A stretch of 64,000 nucleotides of DNA, taken from NCBI GenBank assembly GCA_949948895.1, contig CATLHE010000006.1, positions 55,046 through 119,045 of the forward strand, in the 5' to 3' direction. Shown piece after piece: positions 39,943 through 48,675 of the stretch. The notes beneath the pieces were generated by a model that was not told where the DNA came from, did not search any database, and saw only the letters and a list, made by a program, of their open reading frames with translations. The first letter of the stretch is position 1. Every line of letters begins with the position of its first letter. The position numbers and the translations under genes are program-made. The stretch comes from an uncultured Christensenella sp. Its GTDB lineage: Bacteria > Bacillota > Clostridia > Christensenellales > Pumilibacteraceae.

Positions 39943-41359
39943 TCTTACGATGATGACCGATCTTTATCAGTTGACGATGATGAACGGTTATTTTTTACAG
40001 GGCAAAGCGAAAGAGATCAGCGTGTTCGACGTGTTTTTCAGACAGAAAGACACGATGAACTTTGCGGTTTTTGCGGGGTTGGCTCAGGCTATCGAGTATA
40101 TCGAAAATCTGCACTTTTCCGAAGAAGACGTGGAGTACCTGCGCGGGCTCGATATATTCCACCCCGACTTTTTGGAATACTTAAAAAACTTTAAGTTCAC
40201 GGGCGAGCTGTATTCCGTTCGCGAGGGCGACGTGGTTTATCCGCAAGAGCCTATCATGATAGTCAAAGCGCCGCTTATCGAAGCGCAGTTGATCGAGACG
40301 GCGCTACTTAACATAGTAAGTCATCAAACGCTTATTGCGACCAAATCGGCGCGCATAGTCCAAGCGGCGCAGGGCAAGGGCGTTGTGGAGTTTGGGCTGA
40401 GGCGTGCGCAGGGCCCCGACGCGGGCATTTACGGCGCGCGCGCGTCGATAATAGGCGGTTGCAACGGCACGAGCAACGTTTTGACAGGTCAGATGTTCAA
40501 TATTCCCGTCAAGGGCACGCACTCGCACAGCTGGGTCATGAGTTTCGACAGCGAGCTCGACGCTTTCCGCGCGTTTGCCAAGGTTTATCCCGATTCGTGC
40601 TTACTGCTTGTCGATACTTACGATTCGGTGCAGGGCATAAAAAACGCGATCACCGTGTTTAACGAGCTTAAAGCCGCGGGGCACAAGCCCATGGGTATAC
40701 GCCTCGACAGCGGCGACCTTGCGTATCTTTCCAAGCTTGCGCGAAAAATGCTGGACGAAGCGGGATTCCCCGACGCTATCGTTATGGCTTCCGGCGATAT
40801 CGACGAGTTTTTGCTCGCGTCGCTCAACAACCAAGGCGCAAAGATCGACATGTACGGCGTGGGCACAAAGCTCATTACAAGCGAGGACATGCCGTCGCTC
40901 GGCGCGGTGTATAAGCTTTCCGCGATAGAACGAAAGGGCAAGCTGTTGCCGCGCATGAAAATATCCGACTCTATAGTCAAAGTGACGAATCCCGGATTTA
41001 AGACGCTGTACAGACTGTACGACAAAAAAACGGGCATGGCAGTCGCGGACCTTATCGCTTTGAGCGACGAAACGTTCGGCAAGCCGCTCACTATCACGCA
41101 CGAGACCGAGCGGTGGAAGACCACCACGCTAAACGACTATGATATACGGTGCATGTTGAATAAGATATTCGAAAACGGTAAGAATATCTACGACAGTCCT
41201 ACGCTTGACAGCATAGTCGCGTTTGCAAAAAGCGAAAAGTCCAAGTTTTGGGACGAATATAAGCGTATAGACAATCCGCAGATATACAAGGTAAATCTTT
41301 CGGACAAGCTGTACGAGCTTAAACACAAGATACTCAAAGAACACAAAAGCCGACATTAA
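39935..41359 (+). CDS. pncB: Nicotinate phosphoribosyltransferase
   Basis: MTDLYQLTMMNGYFLQGK; EFGLRRAQGPDAG; GTHSHSWVMSF; GIRLDSGDLAYLSK. Confidence 0.95.
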   Translation: MRNLTMMTDLYQLTMMNGYFLQGKAKEISVFDVFFRQKDTMNFAVFAGLAQAIEYIENLHFSEEDVEYLRGLDIFHPDFLEYLKNFKFTGELYSVREGDVVYPQEPIMIVKAPLIEAQLIETALLNIVSHQTLIATKSARIVQAAQGKGVVEFGLRRAQGPDAGIYGARASIIGGCNGTSNVLTGQMFNIPVKGTHSHSWVMSFDSELDAFRAFAKVYPDSCLLLVDTYDSVQGIKNAITVFNELKAAGHKPMGIRLDSGDLAYLSKLARKMLDEAGFPDAIVMASGDIDEFLLASLNNQGAKIDMYGVGTKLITSEDMPSLGAVYKLSAIERKGKLLPRMKISDSIVKVTNPGFKTLYRLYDKKTGMAVADLIALSDETFGKPLTITHETERWKTTTLNDYDIRCMLNKIFENGKNIYDSPTLDSIVAFAKSEKSKFWDEYKRIDNPQIYKVNLSDKLYELKHKILKEHKSRH

Positions 41360-41375
41360 ATACATCGGAGCTGTA

Positions 41376-41996
41376 ATGTCTAACAAGAAAGAGTATACGC
41401 AAGAGGAGCTTGACGAGTACGTACAATCGGTCAAAGCGGAATATGAGTCGACGCTCGTTCGCCAGCGCGAGCGTATCGAAGAACTCAGGACCGCGCTCTC
41501 TAATGCCGAGAAAAAGATAGCCGATTACGTAGGTCAGCGCGAGCTTGTTTATAGAGCGATAACGGAGGCTGTGAAAAAAGCCGACGATATAGAACGCGTT
41601 TCGCTCATTCGCTACAATCAGGAAATAGCGCAACTTAAAAGCTTCCATGATAAATGGGTGGGCTATTTCAATAAGATCATCGATAAGTATCCGCTTACCG
41701 ACGAACTCGTCGCGGCGAGCAAAGTCAACGGCAGGATAGCCGAAGTGTTGAGCAAGGCAGGCGATATCGAAGCGCAATACGAGAGCGAACGGGCGAGACT
41801 GAGCGAGAGCTTGGCGGCGGAGCGCGAGGACGCTGGCGACGACGGGTTTAACAGAAGCGATGTAGCCGCCGCAGTGCAGGACGATTATAAAGACAGATCG
41901 CCCGCGGGGTTCTCCATATCCGAAGCGTTGCACCCCAAAGAAGACCTCAAAGACATTATGCGAGAGCTCGGCATCGTCATGGACGACGACGAGTAG
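41376..41996 (+). CDS. Coiled-coil protein, unknown (DivIVA-like possible)
   Basis: Heptad-rich ORF downstream of pncB. Confidence 0.6.
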   Translation: MSNKKEYTQEELDEYVQSVKAEYESTLVRQRERIEELRTALSNAEKKIADYVGQRELVYRAITEAVKKADDIERVSLIRYNQEIAQLKSFHDKWVGYFNKIIDKYPLTDELVAASKVNGRIAEVLSKAGDIEAQYESERARLSESLAAEREDAGDDGFNRSDVAAAVQDDYKDRSPAGFSISEALHPKEDLKDIMRELGIVMDDDE

Positions 41997-42038
41997 TGAT
42001 AAGTTTATTCGCCCGATAGTCGATCAAAATACAAATTA

Positions 42039-42065
42039 AAAACCCCCGCTTTTAAACGGGGGTTT
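42039..42065. terminator. Intrinsic terminator
   Basis: AAACCCCCG...CGGGGGTTT. Confidence 0.8.
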
Positions 42066-42094
42066 ATGTTTGCGGTAATGATAGGGAAGTCCGA

Positions 42095-42721
42095 TTACTC
42101 GGCCTTTTCCTCGGCGGGGGCTTCTGCTTTTACTTCTGCGGTCTCCGCTTCGGTCTTTTCCGCTTTTTTAGTCGTCTTTTTAGGCGCTTTTTCTTCGGCG
42201 GGAGATTCCGCTTTTTTGGTCGTCTTCTTAGGCGCTTTTTCTTTCTTTTCCGCTTTCTCGACGTCCTTGGCGGGTTTCTCTTTCTTATCGGCGGTTTCTT
42301 TTACCGTCTTTTTCTTTTTGTCCGCTTTTTCCGCTTCTTTCTCGAGCTGTTTTGCACGGAACTCGGCGCGGGCGGCTTCTCTCGCTTGCTTTGCGGCAAG
42401 AGCTTTCTCGGTAGCGATAGTCTTGTTGTCCTTTTTGACGGAAATAGTCACTTTACCGCTCTTTATGTCGCTGAGGCGTTTGCTGATAGCGGACTTTTTG
42501 TTAGCGGCGGCATTCTTGTGGATGATGCCCGCGGTCACGCTCTTGTCTATTATGGACATGGTAAGCGGCAAAAGACGCTCCGCTTCTTCCAAGTTAGCGG
42601 AGTCGATCGCCTTGTTGAACGCTTTGATCGCATTGTTCATCTTGGAACGGTCGCTACGGTTGCGTGCGTTTTTCTTTTTGGTAATGAGCACGCGCTTTTT
42701 TGCGGATTTAATGTTAGGCAC
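42095..42721 (-). CDS. rpsT: 30S ribosomal protein S20 with about 120-aa Lys/Ala/Glu-rich C-terminal extension
   Basis: (M)PNIKSAKKRVLITKKKNARNRSDRSKMNNAIKAF...; SD AAAGGAG; tail with APKKTTKKAE repeats. Confidence 0.92.
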   Translation of the reverse strand: MPNIKSAKKRVLITKKKNARNRSDRSKMNNAIKAFNKAIDSANLEEAERLLPLTMSIIDKSVTAGIIHKNAAANKKSAISKRLSDIKSGKVTISVKKDNKTIATEKALAAKQAREAARAEFRAKQLEKEAEKADKKKKTVKETADKKEKPAKDVEKAEKKEKAPKKTTKKAESPAEEKAPKKTTKKAEKTEAETAEVKAEAPAEEKAE

Positions 42722-42840
42722 GGTTAAACTCCTTTGAGCTTTTAATATTATCTTAAAGATTATACCATAACAAAATCGGTTTTGCAACTGTTAAGCGGCG
42801 GTTTACGACTAATTTTTTTAAATTTACAAACAATAATTTT

Positions 42841-43620
42841 ATGAAAAAACGCGCGATTTTTACGGATATGGCGGTCGAGTTTTGCAGGACCGCCAAAAGT
42901 TCGGACGACGGAGTGATAAGATATTACGAGATAGACGTGGACGACCGCATGTCGGCAAAGCTGAAGCGCCCGTGCGGAAAGTATACCACGCTTGAAACGC
43001 GCGCCGTGTTAAGCGGCAATTCGCAAGATTACGCACGGGTGTCGGACGCGCTTGGCAAAAGCATAGCGGAATACTGCAAGGGTTGTAAAAAGATAATGTG
43101 CGTCGGACTTGGCAATCCCGATCTTACGGCGGACGCGCTCGGCGATAGGGTGTTTAAAAAACTCGCCGTAAACCGTCACAAAAACGACGGTAGGTACTTA
43201 TGCGCGCTTACGCCCAACGTTTTGGGCATGACGGGCATCGAGAGTTTCGACATCATATCCGCGGTCACCGACAGGATATGCCCGGACGTCGTTATAGCCG
43301 TCGATTCTCTTACCGCCGCCGCGCCAAGCCGCATAGCGTCGGCTTTTCAAGTGACTGACAGCGGCATTACGCCGGGGAGCGGCGTGGATAATCACAGACA
43401 GAGACTTTGCCGCGAGTCGCTCGGTGTTCGCGTCGTGTCGGTTGGCGTGCCTCTCGTTGTGTATTCGTCCACCATAGCGCGTGAATACTGCGACGGAAGC
43501 GGACGCTGTGATACCGATATGGTCGTCACACCGAAGGACGTGGATATACTCGTCGAGGACTGCGCGACGGTGATAGCGGGCGCGATAAACGGAGCGTTTG
43601 CGTCCGCCGTATCGGACTGA
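42841..43620 (+). CDS. gpr: GPR germination (spore) protease
   Basis: FTDMAVEF; CVGLGNPDLTADALGDRVFKKL; TPNVLGMTGIES; VIAVDSLTAAAPSRIASAFQVTDSGITPGSGVDNHR. Confidence 0.93.
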   Translation: MKKRAIFTDMAVEFCRTAKSSDDGVIRYYEIDVDDRMSAKLKRPCGKYTTLETRAVLSGNSQDYARVSDALGKSIAEYCKGCKKIMCVGLGNPDLTADALGDRVFKKLAVNRHKNDGRYLCALTPNVLGMTGIESFDIISAVTDRICPDVVIAVDSLTAAAPSRIASAFQVTDSGITPGSGVDNHRQRLCRESLGVRVVSVGVPLVVYSSTIAREYCDGSGRCDTDMVVTPKDVDILVEDCATVIAGAINGAFASAVSD

Positions 43621-43630
43621 CGGATAACCT

Positions 43631-43660
43631 ATGACAATGAGACGGTCTGAAGCATATATA
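43631..43660 (+). promoter_or_regulatory. Candidate promoter ATGACA-18-TATATA, 6 nt upstream of murI ATG
   Basis: Read directly; weaker than the others. Confidence 0.5.
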
Positions 43661-43666
43661 CTTATC

Positions 43667-44395
43667 ATGTGCTATAGACCGATCGGGGTTTTCGATAGCG
43701 GCGTAGGCGGGTTGAACGTGCTCAAAATAGCGAGCGAGCTCATGCCCAACGAACGCTTTATTTATCTTGCGGACAAGGCGAGAATGCCCTACGGCGTGCG
43801 GTCGGTGCGTGAGATAACGACCGCCGCGACCGAGTGCGCGGGGATTCTCGTCGGCATGAACTGTAAAGCGATAACCGTTGCGTGCAATACCGCGACGGAA
43901 GTAGCTATCGACACTCTGCGCTCGCTGTTTCCTTCCGTTATAATAGTCGGGTTGGAACCCGCTGTAAAACCGTGCTTACGCGAGCTCGGCTCCAATGGGT
44001 ACGCCGTCGCGCTCGTCACCGAAGCCACCGCCGCGTCCGTCAAGTTTGAAAGCGCTGTAAAAAAGAGCGACGGCAAGATCAAGGCGGTGCCGCTTCACGC
44101 GCTTGCGTCGGTAATAGAAAACAACGATATAAATTCGACCGCAGTGCGCGACTGTGTAAGTGCCGTACTAAAGCCCTATCCCGATGCGGAAGCCGTTATT
44201 CTCGGCTGTTCGCATTACACGTCGGTGACCCGCATAATACGCGAGATCTACGGCGGAAATATAAAGATATACGACGGCGCGTACGGCGAGGCGGCAAGGC
44301 TCAAATACTGTCTGTCCGTCGCGGGACTGTCCGCGCCGACGGAACAGACGGGTTCGGTACGGTTTTATTCAACAAAAAAACGGCAAGGCGTTTGA
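43667..44395 (+). CDS. murI: Glutamate racemase
   Basis: RPIGVFDSGVGGLNVLK; VACNTATEVAI; ILGCSHYT. Confidence 0.93.
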   Translation: MCYRPIGVFDSGVGGLNVLKIASELMPNERFIYLADKARMPYGVRSVREITTAATECAGILVGMNCKAITVACNTATEVAIDTLRSLFPSVIIVGLEPAVKPCLRELGSNGYAVALVTEATAASVKFESAVKKSDGKIKAVPLHALASVIENNDINSTAVRDCVSAVLKPYPDAEAVILGCSHYTSVTRIIREIYGGNIKIYDGAYGEAARLKYCLSVAGLSAPTEQTGSVRFYSTKKRQGV

Positions 44396-44414
44396 TAGTT
44401 GCCTTGCCGTTTTC
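44378..44414. terminator. Bidirectional intrinsic terminator
   Basis: AAAACGGCAAGGC...GCCTTGCCGTTTT. Confidence 0.85.
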
Positions 44415-44426
44415 AATTGAGAGCCG

Positions 44427-46259
44427 TTACTCGACCGTTACCGATTTGGCGAGGTTTCGGGGTTGGTCAATATCGCAGTCGCGTTTTGCCGCTACGTAGT
44501 AAGCGAATAGCTGTAACACCACGGCGGTAAGAACGGGGGATACGTCGTCGTCGCATTCGGGTATGCAAATCATACCGTCGGCGTCGGAGCTTATTTTGGA
44601 ATTGGCTTTCGACGCTACGGCGAGCACCGTGCCGTGTCTTGACGATACCGCTTGAATATTGGACTCCATTTTATGGAAGAGCGCGCTTTGTGTCACTAGC
44701 GCAAGCGTGAGCGTGCCTGTTTCTATCAGAGATATAGTGCCGTGCTTGAGTTCGCCTGCGGCGTACGCCTCCGCGTGCACGTACGATATCTCTTTGAGTT
44801 TGAGCGCGCCCTCGAGCGACGCGGCGTAGTCGGTGCCCCTGCCTATAAAGAACACGCAGTGATGATTGCTGTACTTTTTGGCAAGCGTTTTTATTGAGCC
44901 TACGTATTCGTCTTTTAGCTGTTCGGATATCTTTTCGGGAAGGAGAGACAGTTCGGTTGTGAGCTCGGATAAGCGTTTGCCTTCTTCCGTGCCCAATATG
45001 CCGGCTAGTTTTATCCCGAGCAGGTACAGCGCCGCGACCTGCGTGGTGTAGCCCTTGGTGGTCGCAACGGCGATCTCGGGACCCGCGTGCGTGTAAAGCA
45101 CGTCGTCCGCTTCGCGCGCTATCGCGCTCTGCACCACGTTTACTATGGCAAGCGTGCGCGAGCCTTTTTTCTTTGCCAATCTCAGCGCGGCGAGAGTGTC
45201 TGCCGTTTCGCCGCTTTGGCTTATGATGACGGTTAGGCGATTGCTACCCGTTATGGGGTCGGAATAAATGTACTCGCTTGCGAGCTCGCAGTTTACGGGT
45301 AATCGGCAGTGCTTTTCTATGAAATGTTTGCCGACTATGCCCGCGTGATATGCCGAACCGCATCCGACGATATCCACGCCTATCAAGCTGTCGAGATAGC
45401 TCTTTTTAAAATCAATGCCGTCGAGATCGATGTTCCCGTTTTGTATGCGCGGTCTTATAGTGTCGGTGATCGCTTTGGGTTGCTCGTATATCTCTTTTAG
45501 CATAAAGTGCGGATAGCCGCTCTTTTCCGCGCGGCTTATATCCCAATCGACCGTATACGAGTCTTTTTCTATCAGATTCAGGTCGGCGTCGTAATATCTG
45601 ACCGAATCTGCGGAAAGCTCGGCTATTTCGCCTTCGCCAAGCAGTACGAAGTCGTGCGTGTGTTCTATCGCCGCGGCAAAGTCGGACGCGATAAAGTTTT
45701 CGCCTTTGCCGAGCCCTATCACGAGCGGATTATCCTTGCGCACGGCGTACAGTCTGTCTGGTGTTTTTGCGCACAGTATGCCTATCGAGTAAGAGCCTTT
45801 GATCTTTTTTAAAAGCTCGCGTATCGCTTTTACGGCGTCGCCTTTAAAGAGGTGGCAGAGAAGCTGAGCGATAACTTCGCTGTCGGTATCGCTTTTGAAA
45901 GTATAGCCGAGGCGCATGAGCTCGGATTTAAGCGCCGCAAAATTCTCTATTATGCCGTTGTGAACGATCGCAAAATCGCCGTCGCGGGAAACGTGCGGGT
46001 GAGAGTTGACGTCGCTCGGCACGCCGTGCGTAGCCCAACGCGTATGACCTATGCCGACCGTGCCGATAGGTTTTTTGCCGCCGTCCGTTTTTTCTTCGAG
46101 TTTTTTAATCTTGCCTTCCGATTTGATGACGTCTATCTTGCCGTCGTGTATGACAGCCATGCCGCTCGAGTCGTAACCGCGGTATTCGAGCCGTTTCAAT
46201 CCCGAAAGCATGATGGGCGAAGCCTGGCGTTTACCTGTGTATCCTATGATTCCGCACAT
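44427..46259 (-). CDS. glmS: Glutamine-fructose-6-phosphate aminotransferase
   Basis: MCGIIGYTGKRQASPIMLSGLKRLEYRGYDSSGMAV; PRNLAKSVTVE C-term; SD AAGGAG. Confidence 0.96.
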   Translation of the reverse strand: MCGIIGYTGKRQASPIMLSGLKRLEYRGYDSSGMAVIHDGKIDVIKSEGKIKKLEEKTDGGKKPIGTVGIGHTRWATHGVPSDVNSHPHVSRDGDFAIVHNGIIENFAALKSELMRLGYTFKSDTDSEVIAQLLCHLFKGDAVKAIRELLKKIKGSYSIGILCAKTPDRLYAVRKDNPLVIGLGKGENFIASDFAAAIEHTHDFVLLGEGEIAELSADSVRYYDADLNLIEKDSYTVDWDISRAEKSGYPHFMLKEIYEQPKAITDTIRPRIQNGNIDLDGIDFKKSYLDSLIGVDIVGCGSAYHAGIVGKHFIEKHCRLPVNCELASEYIYSDPITGSNRLTVIISQSGETADTLAALRLAKKKGSRTLAIVNVVQSAIAREADDVLYTHAGPEIAVATTKGYTTQVAALYLLGIKLAGILGTEEGKRLSELTTELSLLPEKISEQLKDEYVGSIKTLAKKYSNHHCVFFIGRGTDYAASLEGALKLKEISYVHAEAYAAGELKHGTISLIETGTLTLALVTQSALFHKMESNIQAVSSRHGTVLAVASKANSKISSDADGMICIPECDDDVSPVLTAVVLQLFAYYVAAKRDCDIDQPRNLAKSVTVE

Positions 46260-46263
46260 ACTG

Positions 46264-47049
46264 TCAGCTCCTTTTTTCGTTGTCGGCATTGTCGCCCATG
46301 GGTGTGCTCGCGTCTTTGTCGGCGTTGTTTTCGTCGTTACTAGCGTCGGCGCTCGTCACGTCGGCATTTGCGGCATTTTCGTTTTCTGCGGTTTTAGGCT
46401 TAAAGACTATCAGTTTGATTATAAGAACTATGACGACTACGACCGCTATGATAAAAAACGCTAGAGTAATATAGTTGACGTAATCGGAAAACGCGAAGCA
46501 GATGAGAGTTATTATCGAGCATGCCACGGCATTGCCGACGACTACGCTCACGAGTCCTTTGAAAAATCCGATCTTTACGATAGACGCGACCGCGCTGCCC
46601 GTCCAAACGCCGGTGAGCGGTATGGGCACGGCTACGAAAAGCGCCGTGCCGCCCATTTTCTTTAAGTCGGACTTGCTCAATTTCGGTTTATGCTCCGACT
46701 TGTGCGATTGTTCTTCCGTACTCGCGCCGTCGCTCGATTTTTTGTCGTCGAGCGCGTGTGATTTTTTCTCGAACTTGTCGTAAAGGAATTTGCCGAGTTT
46801 GGCAAATACGCGCGTTTTGGATAGCGCGTTGATTATGGGTATTAAGATCAAGAGCAATATGGGCGTTATGAGCGAAGTGCCCAAAAACGCATAGCCGAAC
46901 GAAACGAGCGGATCGAGCCCCATCGACATTCCGAAAGGTATGGCAAACCGCGCTTCCGCGATAGGTATCATGGAAAGTAAGAATACCGTAAGCGGCGCGC
47001 CGAGCGAATTGTTCATGGCTTCCGCTATCGAGTTGACAAATTCGTTCAT
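46264..47049 (-). CDS. Small multidrug export family membrane protein (COG2426-like)
   Basis: FLLSMIPIAEARFAIPFGMSMGLDPLVSFGYAFLG...VPIPLTGVWTGSAVASI. Confidence 0.8.
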   Translation of the reverse strand: MNEFVNSIAEAMNNSLGAPLTVFLLSMIPIAEARFAIPFGMSMGLDPLVSFGYAFLGTSLITPILLLILIPIINALSKTRVFAKLGKFLYDKFEKKSHALDDKKSSDGASTEEQSHKSEHKPKLSKSDLKKMGGTALFVAVPIPLTGVWTGSAVASIVKIGFFKGLVSVVVGNAVACSIITLICFAFSDYVNYITLAFFIIAVVVVIVLIIKLIVFKPKTAENENAANADVTSADASNDENNADKDASTPMGDNADNEKRS

Positions 47050-47057
47050 ATAAACAT

Positions 47058-47087
47058 ATTATAACCGAATTTGCGCCTTTATGTCAA
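47058..47087 (-). promoter_or_regulatory. Promoter TTGACA-18-TATAAT, 8 nt upstream of ATG 47049
   Basis: Read on minus strand. Confidence 0.75.
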
Positions 47088-47202
47088 TCGATAGGAATAC
47101 AATATAAAAGTCAAAAGTTTTTTAATTGACAGCGGTGCATATATCGGCTATAATAATTCAAAGCTGTTACTACATAAAATATTCGTGCACGGAGGGGCGT
47201 AT

Positions 47203-48489
47203 ATGGGTAAGTATTTCGGTACGGACGGTATCAGAGGCAAGTACGGCGACAATCTCGACGCGGCGCTCGCTTATAAAGTTGGGCTAGCTATAGTCGCATA
47301 TTTCGGCAAGGGCGAGATAGTGGTCGGGCGCGATACGCGCGTTTCGGGACCGGAAATAGAAGAATCACTCATAGCCGGGCTCAAACGCGGCGGCGCCGAT
47401 ATCCTTCGCGTGGGCGTGCTTCCCACTCCCGCGATCGCGCGCACCGCCATAGAGCACGAGGCGCTTTGCGGGATAGTCATTTCGGCTTCGCACAATCCGC
47501 CCGAATACAACGGAATAAAAATATTCGACGGCAACGGCGTCAAGCTCTCGGAAGAGCAAGAGGGCAGTATCGAGTATTATATAGACAATCCCACCGAGAT
47601 GCGCGCGGTGGGTTCGGTACGCGATATTCCCGACGCGAGACAGCGGTACATCGATTATCTCGTCGAGACGCTCGACTGCGATTTTACGGGCGCGAAAGTG
47701 TGGCTCGACTGCGGGTACGGCGCGGCGTCGCCCGTCGCCAAGGAAGCGTTTGAAAAACTCGGCGCGACCGTCGAGATAGAAAACTGCAAACTGCGCGGCG
47801 AAAAAATAAACTGCGGTTGCGGCGCGCTCCACCCCGACTACGTTCTTCATTCCATGGCGGATACCGACTATAAGCTCGGGTTTGCATACGACGGCGACGC
47901 CGACAGGCTTTCGTTCGTGTTTGACGGTAAGATAATGGACGGGGATTCCGTGCTGTACAATATCGGTCGTGAAATGTCGCTCAAAGACAACGTTGTCGTA
48001 GGCACCATACTCACTAATACCGCGCTCGAACGGCGCTTGGAAAAAGACGGGAGACGGCTCGTCCGCACGCCCGTGGGCGATAAGTATATTTGCGATCTTA
48101 TGTTTAAAAAGGGCTATAACCTCGGCGGCGAGCAGAGCGGACACTATATCGTGTACCCGCAAGCTACGACGGGCGACGGTATAATGTCGAGTATGTTCTT
48201 GACGAAAGCGCTGTACAAAAACGGCAAGCTCGGCGAGTTCATGGAGCTTAATCTGTTCCCGCAAAAATCGATAGCCGAGTATGCCGATCAATCGATAATG
48301 TACGACAAAGAGATGATAGCTCTGATCGAGGAGTATACTACAAGGCTTGCGGGAATAGGCAGGCTCATTGTGAGGATGTCGGGCACCGAGCCTAAGGTTA
48401 GAGTCATGTGCGAGTGCGAAGACCCGAGGAAGATAGACGAAGTGCTTACGGTGTTCAAAAAGTATATAAACAACCGCAGAGCGGACTGA
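47203..48489 (+). CDS. glmM: Phosphoglucosamine mutase
   Basis: MGKYFGTDGIRG; GIVISASHNPPEYNGIKIF; SD GGAGG; TTGACA-17-TATAAT upstream. Confidence 0.95.
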   Translation: MGKYFGTDGIRGKYGDNLDAALAYKVGLAIVAYFGKGEIVVGRDTRVSGPEIEESLIAGLKRGGADILRVGVLPTPAIARTAIEHEALCGIVISASHNPPEYNGIKIFDGNGVKLSEEQEGSIEYYIDNPTEMRAVGSVRDIPDARQRYIDYLVETLDCDFTGAKVWLDCGYGAASPVAKEAFEKLGATVEIENCKLRGEKINCGCGALHPDYVLHSMADTDYKLGFAYDGDADRLSFVFDGKIMDGDSVLYNIGREMSLKDNVVVGTILTNTALERRLEKDGRRLVRTPVGDKYICDLMFKKGYNLGGEQSGHYIVYPQATTGDGIMSSMFLTKALYKNGKLGEFMELNLFPQKSIAEYADQSIMYDKEMIALIEEYTTRLAGIGRLIVRMSGTEPKVRVMCECEDPRKIDEVLTVFKKYINNRRAD

Positions 48490-48675
48490 GTTTGGCGTAA
48501 TTTCGCGTCTAAGCCTAAAAATACCGACAAAATAAGGCAAAATGCTAATTTATATTGACATATATAATTGTTGATGTTATAATGTATGTCTAACGTATTA
48601 CTGCGCTTTTTATGCCGCGCGCAGTTTATAATCTCTCAAATTAAACAATAATCCTTGACGTAACTGCGAGGAGAA

